DNA of 64,000 nt from a virus: positions 62,001 to 126,000 of the IMG/VR virus record IMGVR_UViG_3300036770_005682, one strand, 5' to 3'. The notes below the pieces were generated by a model. It did no database searches. It was not told the DNA's origin and worked only from the letters and a program-made list of their open reading frames with translations. The position numbers and the translations under genes were made by a program. Positions 39,699-46,634 of this stretch are shown here, piece by piece. How positions within the stretch are numbered: position 1 is the first letter of the stretch; each line of letters starts with the position of its first letter.

Positions 39699-41231
39699 AT
39701 GTCCAAGAGCAACGAAACGCCTGTTGAGGCGACCATCAAGAAAGGCGCAACGCCACAGTATCCCGAACCTGAGATGCTGTCTCGTGGTGACCTGACTGCC
39801 ACAACCGACAACAAGCGTTGGAACATCGTGAATGTCCAACCTGTGCGTGGCGAGCCAATGACGGAAGTGACGCACCGTGAGATGCGTGTGCCGATGTACG
39901 ACACCGAACACTCACGCCACATACGGGCGCACGAGATGACCCACGCCAAAGTCTCGCCAACTGCGAAGCAGTTTGAGAAGTGGGTCGCTCGTGGCTACGC
40001 CAAGCCCGCAACGCTCGTGCGCTGTGAGGAACTGCGTGTGAATGTGCTGTGCGCCCGTGCGGGCTTTGAGCCGATGACGCACCTGACGGACGGAAGCGAG
40101 TATCTCGCAGGCAAGCGCACAGCAGAGGCGAGCGACTTTCAGAGTGCCGTGCTGGACGCTATCTCGTTCCGTGGCACGGCAGGATACGCACCGTACTTGG
40201 AAGGGGTGAAGCAGGTGAAGCCGATGTGGGCAGACCTGCTGGAAGCCATCTCCAAGACGGGCGAGGACTACTTCACGAGCGTCACCGACAACCCACGCTC
40301 GCAACCGCAACTGTGGGACACCCACAGCCGTCTCCACTTGTCAGGCTTTGGCTATGTGGAGAACTACGCCAAGTGGGTAGAAGAACAGGTGGGTGCGCTG
40401 TGCGACAACCCGACAGGCGAGCCACAACCACAGCCCGCAGGCAAGGAAGGCGAGGGCAAGGAAGGCGAGGGCAAGCAACCTGACAAGTCACCTGCCGAAG
40501 CAACTGCCAACGCAGGTGAACGCCTGACGCAAGACCGGTGGGGTCGTGGCAGTATCCCGAAGCGTGGTCGTGCGACCTTGTGGGAAGAACTGCGTGTCGC
40601 CACGCCTGCGTTGGAACGGAATGTGATGGGTGCTATCGGGCGCAAGCGTGTGGCATCGCAGACAGGGCGCAACCCACGCCGTCTGTCTCGTATGCTCACC
40701 GACCCTGAGAAGCGCATCTTTGACCGCACCGTGAAAGGCGCAGGTGGCGTGGTACTCATTGACACAAGCGGGTCAATGTCGCTAGACCACGATGAAGTGA
40801 TGGCGATGGTACTGAACGCACCGTCAGCACTCGTGGCGCAGTATTCGGGTGGCAAGCCATCACGCCCCAACCTGTATGTGGTCGCCAACAAGGGCAAGTG
40901 TGTGAACCAACTCCCGACACCGAATGGTGGGAACGGAATGGACGCACCCGCCTTGCGTTGGGCTATCTCCAAGCGTCAGCGCAACACCGCACCTATCATT
41001 TGGGTCACAGATGGTGGGGTCACGGGCAAGGGCGATGGCTGGTACGAGGACTTGGCGATGGAATGTATCAACCTTGTGAAGCGTCACGGCATCTACACCG
41101 CCGAAACGCCTGAGCAGGCTATTGAGATGTTGCGGGCGATGTCAAAGGGCGAGAAGGTCAAGAGCATTGTGCCATCGCACCTGTCAGCCGTCTATCAGTC
41201 CATCACGGGTCACGAACTGACCTTCCGCTAG
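39699..41231 (+). CDS. HExxH metallopeptidase-like plus VWA-domain protein
   Basis: A 510-residue protein. H78-EMT-H82 (AHEMTH) is a zinc-peptidase HExxH motif in an N-terminal domain of about 230 residues. A low-complexity linker (KEGEGKEGEGK) follows. The C-terminal VWA domain has the MIDAS sequence DTSGSM at 355-360 and a later WVTDGG. This order matches DUF2201-type proteins that pair with MoxR ATPases, though here the MIDAS is intact. The pair could degrade or activate a host target in an ATP- and metal-dependent manner. Confidence 0.8.
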   Translation: MSKSNETPVEATIKKGATPQYPEPEMLSRGDLTATTDNKRWNIVNVQPVRGEPMTEVTHREMRVPMYDTEHSRHIRAHEMTHAKVSPTAKQFEKWVARGYAKPATLVRCEELRVNVLCARAGFEPMTHLTDGSEYLAGKRTAEASDFQSAVLDAISFRGTAGYAPYLEGVKQVKPMWADLLEAISKTGEDYFTSVTDNPRSQPQLWDTHSRLHLSGFGYVENYAKWVEEQVGALCDNPTGEPQPQPAGKEGEGKEGEGKQPDKSPAEATANAGERLTQDRWGRGSIPKRGRATLWEELRVATPALERNVMGAIGRKRVASQTGRNPRRLSRMLTDPEKRIFDRTVKGAGGVVLIDTSGSMSLDHDEVMAMVLNAPSALVAQYSGGKPSRPNLYVVANKGKCVNQLPTPNGGNGMDAPALRWAISKRQRNTAPIIWVTDGGVTGKGDGWYEDLAMECINLVKRHGIYTAETPEQAIEMLRAMSKGEKVKSIVPSHLSAVYQSITGHELTFR

Positions 41232-41345
41232 ACCGCACAGGCGGACTGTTCCCCCACCCACAGGGACAGCCCGCCCAAGCGTGGCGGGCGGGTGGCACTT
41301 CCCCCTTTCAGTCACCCGCCCGCCTGAACACGAAAGAGAACGCAG

Positions 41346-41507
41346 ATGAAGTGGAACACCACAGCAGTCATGGGTCACATTGTTGAGACTGTGACCACCG
41401 AAGCAGACGACATTGACACCGCAACGGAGATGGCATACGACCTGCTGGAAGGCAAGGGCTATGACCTGTCAGCCTTTGACGAAGTGACAACGGAGAGCGA
41501 GCGATGA
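41346..41507 (+). CDS. Small acidic protein
   Basis: A 53-residue acidic protein starting MKWNTTAVMGHIVETVTTEA. The stop overlaps the next ATG (ATGA). AAAGAGAACGCAG precedes it. Its beta-alpha pattern (AVMGHIVETV, DIDTATEMAYDLL) resembles the N-terminal part of its neighbour. Confidence 0.6.
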   Translation: MKWNTTAVMGHIVETVTTEADDIDTATEMAYDLLEGKGYDLSAFDEVTTESER

Positions 41508-41764
41508 GCAAGTACCGTGTTCAGGTCATGGTCGGCGTAGATGTCTCAGCCGACACAGATGGCGAGGCGATGGTGAACGCCGTTGCGAAGGTGCGTGGCA
41601 TTATCGGGGAGAACCCGACAGAGCCAATGCCGAAGGAAGCGTGGGTGACGGGCATCGCACTTGCCGACCCCGCACATTGGCATCACACGAGCGTTGAGGG
41701 GTACATGGTATTCCGACAGCCCGACCGAGCCGAGGACAACTCTTTGACGGTGGCGGAAGACTAG
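41504..41764 (+). CDS. Small protein ending inside a boundary repeat
   Basis: An 86-residue protein opening MSKYRVQVMVGVDVSADTDG, GEAMVNAVAKVRGI. Its last residues SLTVAED are encoded by boundary repeat 11, so either the gene has captured the repeat as its C-terminus or the true stop was lost. Same fold type as the 41346 protein. Confidence 0.65.
   Translation: MSKYRVQVMVGVDVSADTDGEAMVNAVAKVRGIIGENPTEPMPKEAWVTGIALADPAHWHHTSVEGYMVFRQPDRAEDNSLTVAED
41746..41760 (+). repeat. Cassette-boundary repeat 11 (inside a gene end)
   Basis: GACGGTGGCGGAAGA preceded by GACAACTCTTT, an extended form shared with repeats 13 and 14. Confidence 0.75.
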
Positions 41765-41988
41765 TCGCTGAACACTTTTTTGTCGTAGATGCGTAGGGCA
41801 TTTACGGCAAGGCTGGTCACGGCGCACTTCCAGTAAGGTGCGTTCCAGTCTGTGATGTCAGACGAACGCAAGAACCACAGCACAACCCACAGCACTCCGC
41901 CGTAAATAGAACCCGCAAGTCCAGCCCCTGCTAGCGTAACTAAGAACGCTGGTTTGGGGCTGTTTGTTATCTCAGGGTGTTTAGGCAT
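41761..41988 (-). CDS. Small two-helix membrane protein
   Basis: A 75-residue protein with FLVTLAGAGLAGSIYGG and VLWVVLWFL as membrane segments, and a basic end. It starts inside the end of the HTH gene (8-base overlap) and ends at the first base after repeat 11. Confidence 0.6.
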   Translation of the reverse strand: MPKHPEITNSPKPAFLVTLAGAGLAGSIYGGVLWVVLWFLRSSDITDWNAPYWKCAVTSLAVNALRIYDKKVFSD

Positions 41989-42355
41989 TGACGGTCTTGC
42001 CCAAGCGGTTGATGATTTGGTGAACGCGCTGGCGCGACAACCCGTACTCATCACCGATGCTTTGGAGCGACCTGCCATTTTGACGGGCAACGAGCATGGC
42101 GTTGTCCCTGTCGGGATTACCTGATGGGCCGGGCTTACATGGCCCCCATGCCCACCCTGCGAACTTCTCCAACTGTGCGATGCGCTCAGGAGACAGAGTG
42201 CCTGCCCGATACTTGATACGCACATAGGTCACCCATGACCCAAGTGAAACTGTCTCTCCGTCCACCGAACACTTGTACGAGGTCGGTACAAGGGCTGTTC
42301 CGTGTTCTGAAACGTAGGTGGATAGTGCTTGAATGTTTTTGTCCCATCGGCTCAT
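41981..42355 (-). CDS. Helicase-associated-domain plus HTH protein
   Basis: A 124-residue protein. Residues 1-70 match the helicase-associated domain pattern (LSTYVSEHGTALVP, LGSWVTYVRIKYRAGTLS, LEKFAGWAWG). Residues 85-124 form an HTH like sigma-70 region 4 (SIGDEYGLSRQRVHQIIN). Likely a DNA-binding regulator. TAATGT lies 7 nt before the ATG, suggesting a leaderless start. Confidence 0.75.
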   Translation of the reverse strand: MSRWDKNIQALSTYVSEHGTALVPTSYKCSVDGETVSLGSWVTYVRIKYRAGTLSPERIAQLEKFAGWAWGPCKPGPSGNPDRDNAMLVARQNGRSLQSIGDEYGLSRQRVHQIINRLGKTVNA

Positions 42356-42444
42356 AGTCTTGACATTACTCGACCGGCCACCGGCTGCGGCGGAACCGGC
42401 TTGACAGCCCCGCGATGCGGCCGCCAGCTTCCGGGGCCCCTGAT

Positions 42445-42459
42445 GACGGTGGTGGAAGA
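42445..42459 (+). repeat. Cassette-boundary repeat 12
   Basis: GACGGTGGTGGAAGA after AGCCCCG ... CCGGGGCCC. Confidence 0.75.
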
Positions 42460-42493
42460 CAGGGCCGGCCCTCGAGAAAGTTTTCGCCACGTG

Positions 42494-42522
42494 TTGCATT
42501 TGTCAGTTGTACTGGGTAGTGT
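42494..42522 (+). promoter_or_regulatory. Promoter of 42555
   Basis: TTGCAT, 17 nt, TAGTGT. Confidence 0.65.
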
Positions 42523-42554
42523 GACGGCACCACTTCACAAGGAAGGAGAAGGAA

Positions 42555-42764
42555 ATGGAAACCTATGACAAAGAAGCAGTAGAGAAACTGCAACCAGAGA
42601 AAGCACGGGGGGAAGTGGGAGTGCTCTCAATGGAAGGACTAGATGTCGGCGTCAAAATCGCAGACGTTCGTGTCCGCTTCGGTCATATTGATTACCTAGT
42701 CAAGCCACTCAACGGCAAGGGCGAGGTATGGGTGGAGCGCCACCGTGTCAAAGTGATGGCGTGA
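42555..42764 (+). CDS. Small beta-rich protein
   Basis: A 69-residue protein starting METYDKEAVEKLQPEKAR, with alternating strands (VGVKIADVRVRFGHIDYLV). AAGGAAGGAGAAGGAA precedes the ATG. No family recognised. Confidence 0.65.
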   Translation: METYDKEAVEKLQPEKARGEVGVLSMEGLDVGVKIADVRVRFGHIDYLVKPLNGKGEVWVERHRVKVMA

Positions 42765-42774
42765 CAAACGTCAC

Positions 42775-42803
42775 TTGACAAACTGGCTTGTGGGGTGTAG
42801 CGT
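42775..42803 (+). promoter_or_regulatory. Promoter of the 42845-44705 operon
   Basis: TTGACA, 17 nt, TAGCGT. The same word family (GTGACAAACGTCA) precedes it and the 33186 promoter. Confidence 0.75.
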
Positions 42804-42844
42804 GTACCCCACAAGTCACTACTTATCTATTAGCAAGGGGAACA

Positions 42845-42994
42845 ATGTCAGACGAACTGACCTACTGGAACTGCCACAAGTGCAAGGACACTTGGGAGCC
42901 GTACTACGGCATGCTGAGCATCAAAGACGATGTCACGCCCGCCATCATCATCTACACCTGCATCAACTGTATGCCAGACGACGAGGAGGAATGA
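42845..42994 (+). CDS. 49-residue zinc-ribbon protein
   Basis: MSDELTYWNCHKCKDTW with CINC near 40 gives a C-x2-C ... C-x2-C ribbon. AAGGGGAACA precedes the ATG. First gene of a seven-gene coupled operon. Confidence 0.7.
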   Translation: MSDELTYWNCHKCKDTWEPYYGMLSIKDDVTPAIIIYTCINCMPDDEEE

Positions 42995-43155
42995 TGCGTA
43001 CCCTCATCATCACACTCACCACACCCGACGAGATTGACCCATCAGAGGTCGCTGAAATCATGGTTGACGACTTTTACTACTCAAACCGTGCTACCGAGGA
43101 CTTCGGCCCGCACATGGAGGAGATTCTCATCTCATGGAAGGAAGAAGAGAAATGA
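42994..43155 (+). CDS. Small acidic protein
   Basis: A 53-residue protein, MRTLIITLTTPDEIDPSEVA, then helical and acidic. GAGGAGGA lies right upstream; ATG 42991 is an alternative. Overlaps both neighbours by 1-4 bases. Confidence 0.6.
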   Translation: MRTLIITLTTPDEIDPSEVAEIMVDDFYYSNRATEDFGPHMEEILISWKEEEK

Positions 43156-43472
43156 GAGCCATAGCAAGCGCTCCGATGCGCATCATGCCCATTACTGAAG
43201 CGATAGAAATCCGCTTCAGTTCCACGTCATACAAAGGCGACGTCACAAAATGGCAACTGCTCGCCAGCGTGAACACAAACGGCACCATCTCCTACACGCT
43301 TCACCGTGTTCCCCGTGCCTCGTACGGTTACTCATTGACCAGCCTTGTGGGTACCTCTCGTGTGATTCTTCCGATGAAGGCCTACGATGGGTGGCACGGC
43401 GATGTTCTTGAGTGGGTTCGTGACCACACTCTGTCAGGCAAGACCGTCTACGAGATTGAGAAGGTGCTCTAA
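43152..43472 (+). CDS. Hypothetical protein
   Basis: A 106-residue basic protein from ATG 43152, with IEIRFSSTSYKGDVTKW and aromatic strands LHRVPRASYGYSLTS. No family recognised. Stop and next start overlap (TAATG). Confidence 0.65.
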   Translation: MRAIASAPMRIMPITEAIEIRFSSTSYKGDVTKWQLLASVNTNGTISYTLHRVPRASYGYSLTSLVGTSRVILPMKAYDGWHGDVLEWVRDHTLSGKTVYEIEKVL

Positions 43473-43930
43473 TGGCTACGCGTTCTGTTGTCGCTCGCTT
43501 GACTGAAAGCGGTATTGAGGGTCGCTACGTTCATTGGGATGGTTACCCCATCCACATGATGACAGCGCTCTACGAGTTGATTCGCCGTGACGGCTACGAG
43601 ACCGTCACACGTGTTCTTCTTGACGAACACGACGGGTGGTCATCCATCAACCCGTTCCAAGAAGAAGACGACGACACGATTGGACACGTGGAGACGCTTG
43701 AGTACTGGGGCAAGTACTACACGGACACACCGAACGAACCATTCTTCACGACATTGAGCGAGGCGTACGACGCTTGGGCGGAATACGTGTACATCATCGT
43801 CGCAGAGGGTGAACAGCCTGTGGAGATTCGCTGTTACCGCCAAGACACAGACGAACCGATTCAGGTGATGCAGGTGCTGTGCGACCATGAATACGACTCG
43901 TACTGTGCGAACTGCGGGGTGGACTCATGA
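43472..43930 (+). CDS. GRYVHWDGYP-type phage protein
   Basis: A 152-residue protein. GIEGRYVHWDGYPIHMMTALYEL is a signature seen in several small phage proteins of unknown function. The C-terminus ends CDHEYDSYCANCG, a possible zinc site. In operon with its neighbours. Confidence 0.7.
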   Translation: MATRSVVARLTESGIEGRYVHWDGYPIHMMTALYELIRRDGYETVTRVLLDEHDGWSSINPFQEEDDDTIGHVETLEYWGKYYTDTPNEPFFTTLSEAYDAWAEYVYIIVAEGEQPVEIRCYRQDTDEPIQVMQVLCDHEYDSYCANCGVDS

Positions 43931-44070
43931 AAGATTTGATTGAGGAAATCATCAACATTCTCAACTTGCCTGGTGAGCAATACACAGACGGCGAATGCCT
44001 GGACCTCATCGCAGAGTTGTTGACGGAAAATGGATTTGAAGTTTTTGAGGAGCAGAATGAAAGCGCATGA
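43927..44070 (+). CDS. 47-residue acidic protein
   Basis: Opens MKDLIEEIINILNLPG and is helical and acidic. ATGA overlap with the previous gene; the next gene starts 14 bases before its stop. Confidence 0.55.
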   Translation: MKDLIEEIINILNLPGEQYTDGECLDLIAELLTENGFEVFEEQNESA

Positions 44071-44308
44071 ACTCATCAAGCAATTGATGGAACTTCCGCC
44101 AGACGAGCCCGTCTGTGCACTCGTGTGGACAAAAGCAGAGTTTGATTTCAACGACGAGTATGACGAGTTGGAATTGACCCCCGAGGGTTGGCAAAAGGTC
44201 TGCGACGACTTCTACAGTTCCCTGAACGTGCTGTGCCACACGATTGACGAAAGTCTCAACAACGCAGTATTGGACTACGCAATAGAAAAGAGTTTTGATG
44301 CCGAGTGA
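44057..44308 (+). CDS. Hypothetical acidic protein
   Basis: An 83-residue protein starting MKAHELIKQLMELPPDEPVC, a form seen in small phage proteins (LIxxLxxLPPDxPV). AGGAGCAG precedes the ATG. Function unknown. Confidence 0.65.
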   Translation: MKAHELIKQLMELPPDEPVCALVWTKAEFDFNDEYDELELTPEGWQKVCDDFYSSLNVLCHTIDESLNNAVLDYAIEKSFDAE

Positions 44309-44705
44309 ACAAGTACTCGTAAACGACGACGGGGAAATCCAATGCATATGCATGAACGAGCCGTCGTGGGATGGGTTCAGCGCATGCCACCGCAATGGCC
44401 AAGTGGATGACAATCTGCTTTCAAAGCACAACGTCGACAGCGTCTACTACCTGTGTCAGCGCTGTGGCCGAATCATTAACGAAACAACCCTCGAGGTTGT
44501 GGCAGTGCTGCAGTCAGATGAAGAAAATTTTGATGACCTGTTCACTGCGGCCGTCGGGATGAAGGAACGTGCACACCGCATAGCCCAGCAGGCGCTGGAG
44601 GAGAAACCATGGAACGTCGAGGAAATGATGGGTGACCTCTCGAGTATCGAGCGACTTCTGGTGTGCCTCCAGAAGGTGAAACTCCAGGAGCTCCAAACGT
44701 TCTGA
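44298..44705 (+). CDS. Hypothetical Cys-rich protein
   Basis: A 135-residue protein with CICMNEPSW, ACHRNGQ and YLCQRCGRI, giving several potential zinc ligands in the N-terminal 60 residues, followed by a helical C-terminal part. Last gene of the operon, ending 10 bases before boundary repeat 13. Confidence 0.65.
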   Translation: MPSEQVLVNDDGEIQCICMNEPSWDGFSACHRNGQVDDNLLSKHNVDSVYYLCQRCGRIINETTLEVVAVLQSDEENFDDLFTAAVGMKERAHRIAQQALEEKPWNVEEMMGDLSSIERLLVCLQKVKLQELQTF

Positions 44706-44714
44706 CAACTCTTT

Positions 44715-44729
44715 TACGGTGGTGGAAGA
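44715..44729 (+). repeat. Cassette-boundary repeat 13
   Basis: TACGGTGGTGGAAGA in the extended context GACAACTCTTTTACGGTGG, shared with repeat 14. Confidence 0.75.
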
Positions 44730-44758
44730 GGTTGTAATTACATAACGAAGTAGCTATT

Positions 44759-44998
44759 ATGACTAAACAAATGCTGACGCCTGATATGACGCTCCGCTCG
44801 ACACTGTGCGAGCTCAAGAAATTTGAACACCCTCCAGTGAGCCGCTTTAAATTAGGCAGTCCTTGTCGTTTCATCCGAACAATTGACATATTTGTCCACA
44901 TCGTTATCCCCGAACTTGTGGAAAAACCTTTTCCACATCTCGCGCGATATCTGCGCAACACATCCCCTCGCTGGGGCCGCAGCTGGCGGCACTGGTAA
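44759..44998 (+). CDS. Possible small protein overlapping DnaA-box cluster
   Basis: A 79-residue frame starting MTKQMLTPDMTLRSTLCELK. CGAAG lies before the ATG. The second half overlaps the DnaA-box palindrome, and its composition (HLARYLRNTSPRWGRSWRHW) is odd, so this may be a shorter gene or a non-coding region. Confidence 0.4.
   Translation: MTKQMLTPDMTLRSTLCELKKFEHPPVSRFKLGSPCRFIRTIDIFVHIVIPELVEKPFPHLARYLRNTSPRWGRSWRHW
44892..44937. promoter_or_regulatory. Cluster of DnaA-box-like sites
   Basis: TTGTCCACA (44892-44900), TGTGGAAAA (44917-44925) and TTTTCCACA (44929-44937). The last two form an inverted pair with a 3-nt gap. The first equals the actinobacterial DnaA-box consensus. Confidence 0.5.
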
Positions 44999-45015
44999 CT
45001 ACAGAAAGGAAAACC

Positions 45016-45324
45016 ATGTTTGACGACATGCCCAACCCATACGAAGACCTCTATATCTGGGATTCCCTGGAGAAACGCGGCTTCCCTATCGGCTCGGCCG
45101 TGCAATGCATTCATCTCAACGCACCAGGCGTACGTGAGGTAATTGTCAACGGAGACCCCGAAGCAATCCAGACTCTCATGAATTCCGAGGGCCGTGAGCT
45201 CAGCGAAACCATGGTCGAGGTCCTGAAGACGTTCGTCGGAATCATGTTCAAGGTTTACGCTGACCAGCCAGACGAAAAGCGGATGGAAATCCTCGAGTAC
45301 ATCAAAGGCCTGGCTGGCCAATGA
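45016..45324 (+). CDS. Hypothetical acidic protein
   Basis: A 102-residue protein starting MFDDMPNPYEDLYIWDSL; AGAAAGGAAAACC precedes the ATG. Alpha/beta, no family recognised. Its stop overlaps a micropeptide start. Confidence 0.7.
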   Translation: MFDDMPNPYEDLYIWDSLEKRGFPIGSAVQCIHLNAPGVREVIVNGDPEAIQTLMNSEGRELSETMVEVLKTFVGIMFKVYADQPDEKRMEILEYIKGLAGQ

Positions 45325-45377
45325 TGGCCACATTAATATTCGCTGCGGCGGTAGTAGCGCTATTCACGTGTAACTGA
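45321..45377 (+). CDS. 18-residue hydrophobic micropeptide
   Basis: MMATLIFAAAVVALFTCN. Start overlaps the upstream stop (ATGA), with a second in-frame ATG next to it. Confidence 0.55.
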   Translation: MMATLIFAAAVVALFTCN

Positions 45378-45396
45378 TGTGGTACCATCCCGGACC

Positions 45397-45573
45397 ATGT
45401 CGAAAAGATTTATCTGGAAATGCCCCAAGTGCTCGAACAAGCTCGAGGTGCGTGTGTCTTTGTCGACCGCCCCAGTCTGTGCGAACAAGAAAAGTCACAC
45501 CTCGAAGCCCCAGGTCATGGAGCTCATCGAGGGCGGCGAAGGGGCCATCGTTAAAAAACCAGCCAATAAATAA
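45397..45573 (+). CDS. Small zinc-ribbon protein
   Basis: A 58-residue protein: MSKRFIWKCPKCSNKLEVRV, then TAPVCANKKSHTSKP. CxxC plus a later Cys/His is a common small actinophage zinc-ribbon type. TACCAT lies 8 nt before the ATG, a possible leaderless start. Confidence 0.7.
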   Translation: MSKRFIWKCPKCSNKLEVRVSLSTAPVCANKKSHTSKPQVMELIEGGEGAIVKKPANK

Positions 45574-45589
45574 TCACTGACAACTCTTT

Positions 45590-45604
45590 TACGGTGGCGG
45601 AAGA
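45590..45604 (+). repeat. Cassette-boundary repeat 14
   Basis: TACGGTGGCGGAAGA in the context GACAACTCTTTTACGGTGG; its right edge is 15 nt before the next ATG. Confidence 0.75.
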
Positions 45605-45618
45605 CCTAGTATTACTGC

Positions 45619-46104
45619 ATGAACACAACCGCATACAACATCGAAACCTGGAATGATGGGGCCGCCGCTGCGGCAGAGAAGATATTCGACTTCCCAGTCC
45701 CCCACCCCGGTTTATCCATCATCGAGCTCCGGTCGAGCTTCACAAAGATGGAAGATTATTTCGCCCGTCATGAAAACAGTGGCATGTTCTCTATTGCCTG
45801 GTCAGACGTAGGCAACGTAGCTGCGCGCTATGCCGCTAATAGCGGCCATCGCTTTACGCAGGATGAGCTAGTTGAGACATTAGTTCGCAAGCAACGTGAC
45901 TACGGTCATAATAATATTCTCCGTTTTGGCACGTATGGCGTCATCGTCCGCTGCCACGACAAAATCGCACGCCTCGAGCACCTCCTCGAGAACGGCAAGA
46001 CACCCCAGAACGAATCAATCAAAGACAACTTGATGGACGTCGCCGGCTACGCGGCAATTGGCATCATGCTCAACCATGGATGGTTCGAAAAAGAGCTGAA
46101 GTGA
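45619..46104 (+). CDS. DUF1599 / nucleotide-modification-associated-domain-like protein
   Basis: A 161-residue protein. VRKQRDYGHNNILRFGTYG, then RCHDKIARLEHLLENG and a DNLMDVAGYAAIGIML stretch match the Nmad1/DUF1599 pattern, a helical domain predicted to act on nucleotides (MazG-like bundle). TAGTAT lies 6 nt before the ATG, so it is probably leaderless. Confidence 0.75.
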   Translation: MNTTAYNIETWNDGAAAAAEKIFDFPVPHPGLSIIELRSSFTKMEDYFARHENSGMFSIAWSDVGNVAARYAANSGHRFTQDELVETLVRKQRDYGHNNILRFGTYGVIVRCHDKIARLEHLLENGKTPQNESIKDNLMDVAGYAAIGIMLNHGWFEKELK

Positions 46105-46108
46105 GGGG

Positions 46109-46150
46109 AGTCTCAGCGCAGCCAACCTACCCACAAACCGCGCTGAGACT
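46109..46150 (+). terminator. Hairpin terminator
   Basis: AGTCTCAGCGC/GCGCTGAGACT, 11-bp perfect stem, without a clear T tract. Confidence 0.65.
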
Positions 46151-46200
46151 CTAACCCTCGTGAGGGGAAGGGGACCCTCGAGGTCCAGGTTACACCATTA

Positions 46201-46214
46201 CGAACACATGTTCG
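46201..46214. promoter_or_regulatory. LexA (SOS) box
   Basis: CGAACACATGTTCG, an exact CGAAC-N4-GTTCG palindrome, 400 bp before the candidate replication genes. Confidence 0.7.
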
Positions 46215-46256
46215 GGGATGCCGGGGCTCCCACCCACGTTGCGCTCATTAACATTT

Positions 46257-46271
46257 GACGGTGGCGGATGA
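46257..46271 (+). repeat. Cassette-boundary repeat 15
   Basis: GACGGTGGCGGATGA preceded by TTT, after CCGGGGCTCCC. Confidence 0.7.
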
Positions 46272-46279
46272 CCCCAAAA

Positions 46280-46634
46280 AAATTTCCCGAATCTGCTTGC
46301 AGCCGCCACACCCTCCTGCTACAGTTCCTCCCACAACCGAAGGCCGGCCTAAAACCTTCACTTTCAACGTTGCCCAAATCCAGCAACGTTATTTGTGTTG
46401 CCCCAACTCATGTTTTTTACCCCTGCCGCCTAGTGGGGGGGACTACAGGGGGGGGGTAAGTCACCTTACTGAACAATAATTGCGTTCTAGTACATCAGCT
46501 AGCGCTGATTGTTCTAGAAGCGTGAAATAACTTGAAGTTCTATAGTTCTTGAGTAAGGTAAGTCATAGTTAGTACTACAACTCCCCTACCAGTATGTTGT
46601 AGTACCAATGGTCGCGTAGAAGGAGTAAGTAATT
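46280..46634. other. Repeat-rich non-coding region, candidate replication origin
   Basis: No gene seen. It contains AACGTTGC/GCAACGTT (46366-46390), long C and G runs, CCTTACT ... AGTAAGG, four GTTCTAG-like words between about 46480 and 46555, ATCAGC/GCTGAT, and GTACTACAAC/GTTGTAGTAC. It ends at the ribosome-binding site of the 46635 gene. Density of short repeats next to putative replication genes suggests an origin. Confidence 0.5.

Noticed and set aside
29443-45600. The boundary repeat as a promoter with TTGACGG as -35
   Set aside because: Only some copies read TTGACG, and the bases 17 nt downstream are mostly GC-rich with no shared -10; separate good promoters exist within the cassettes.
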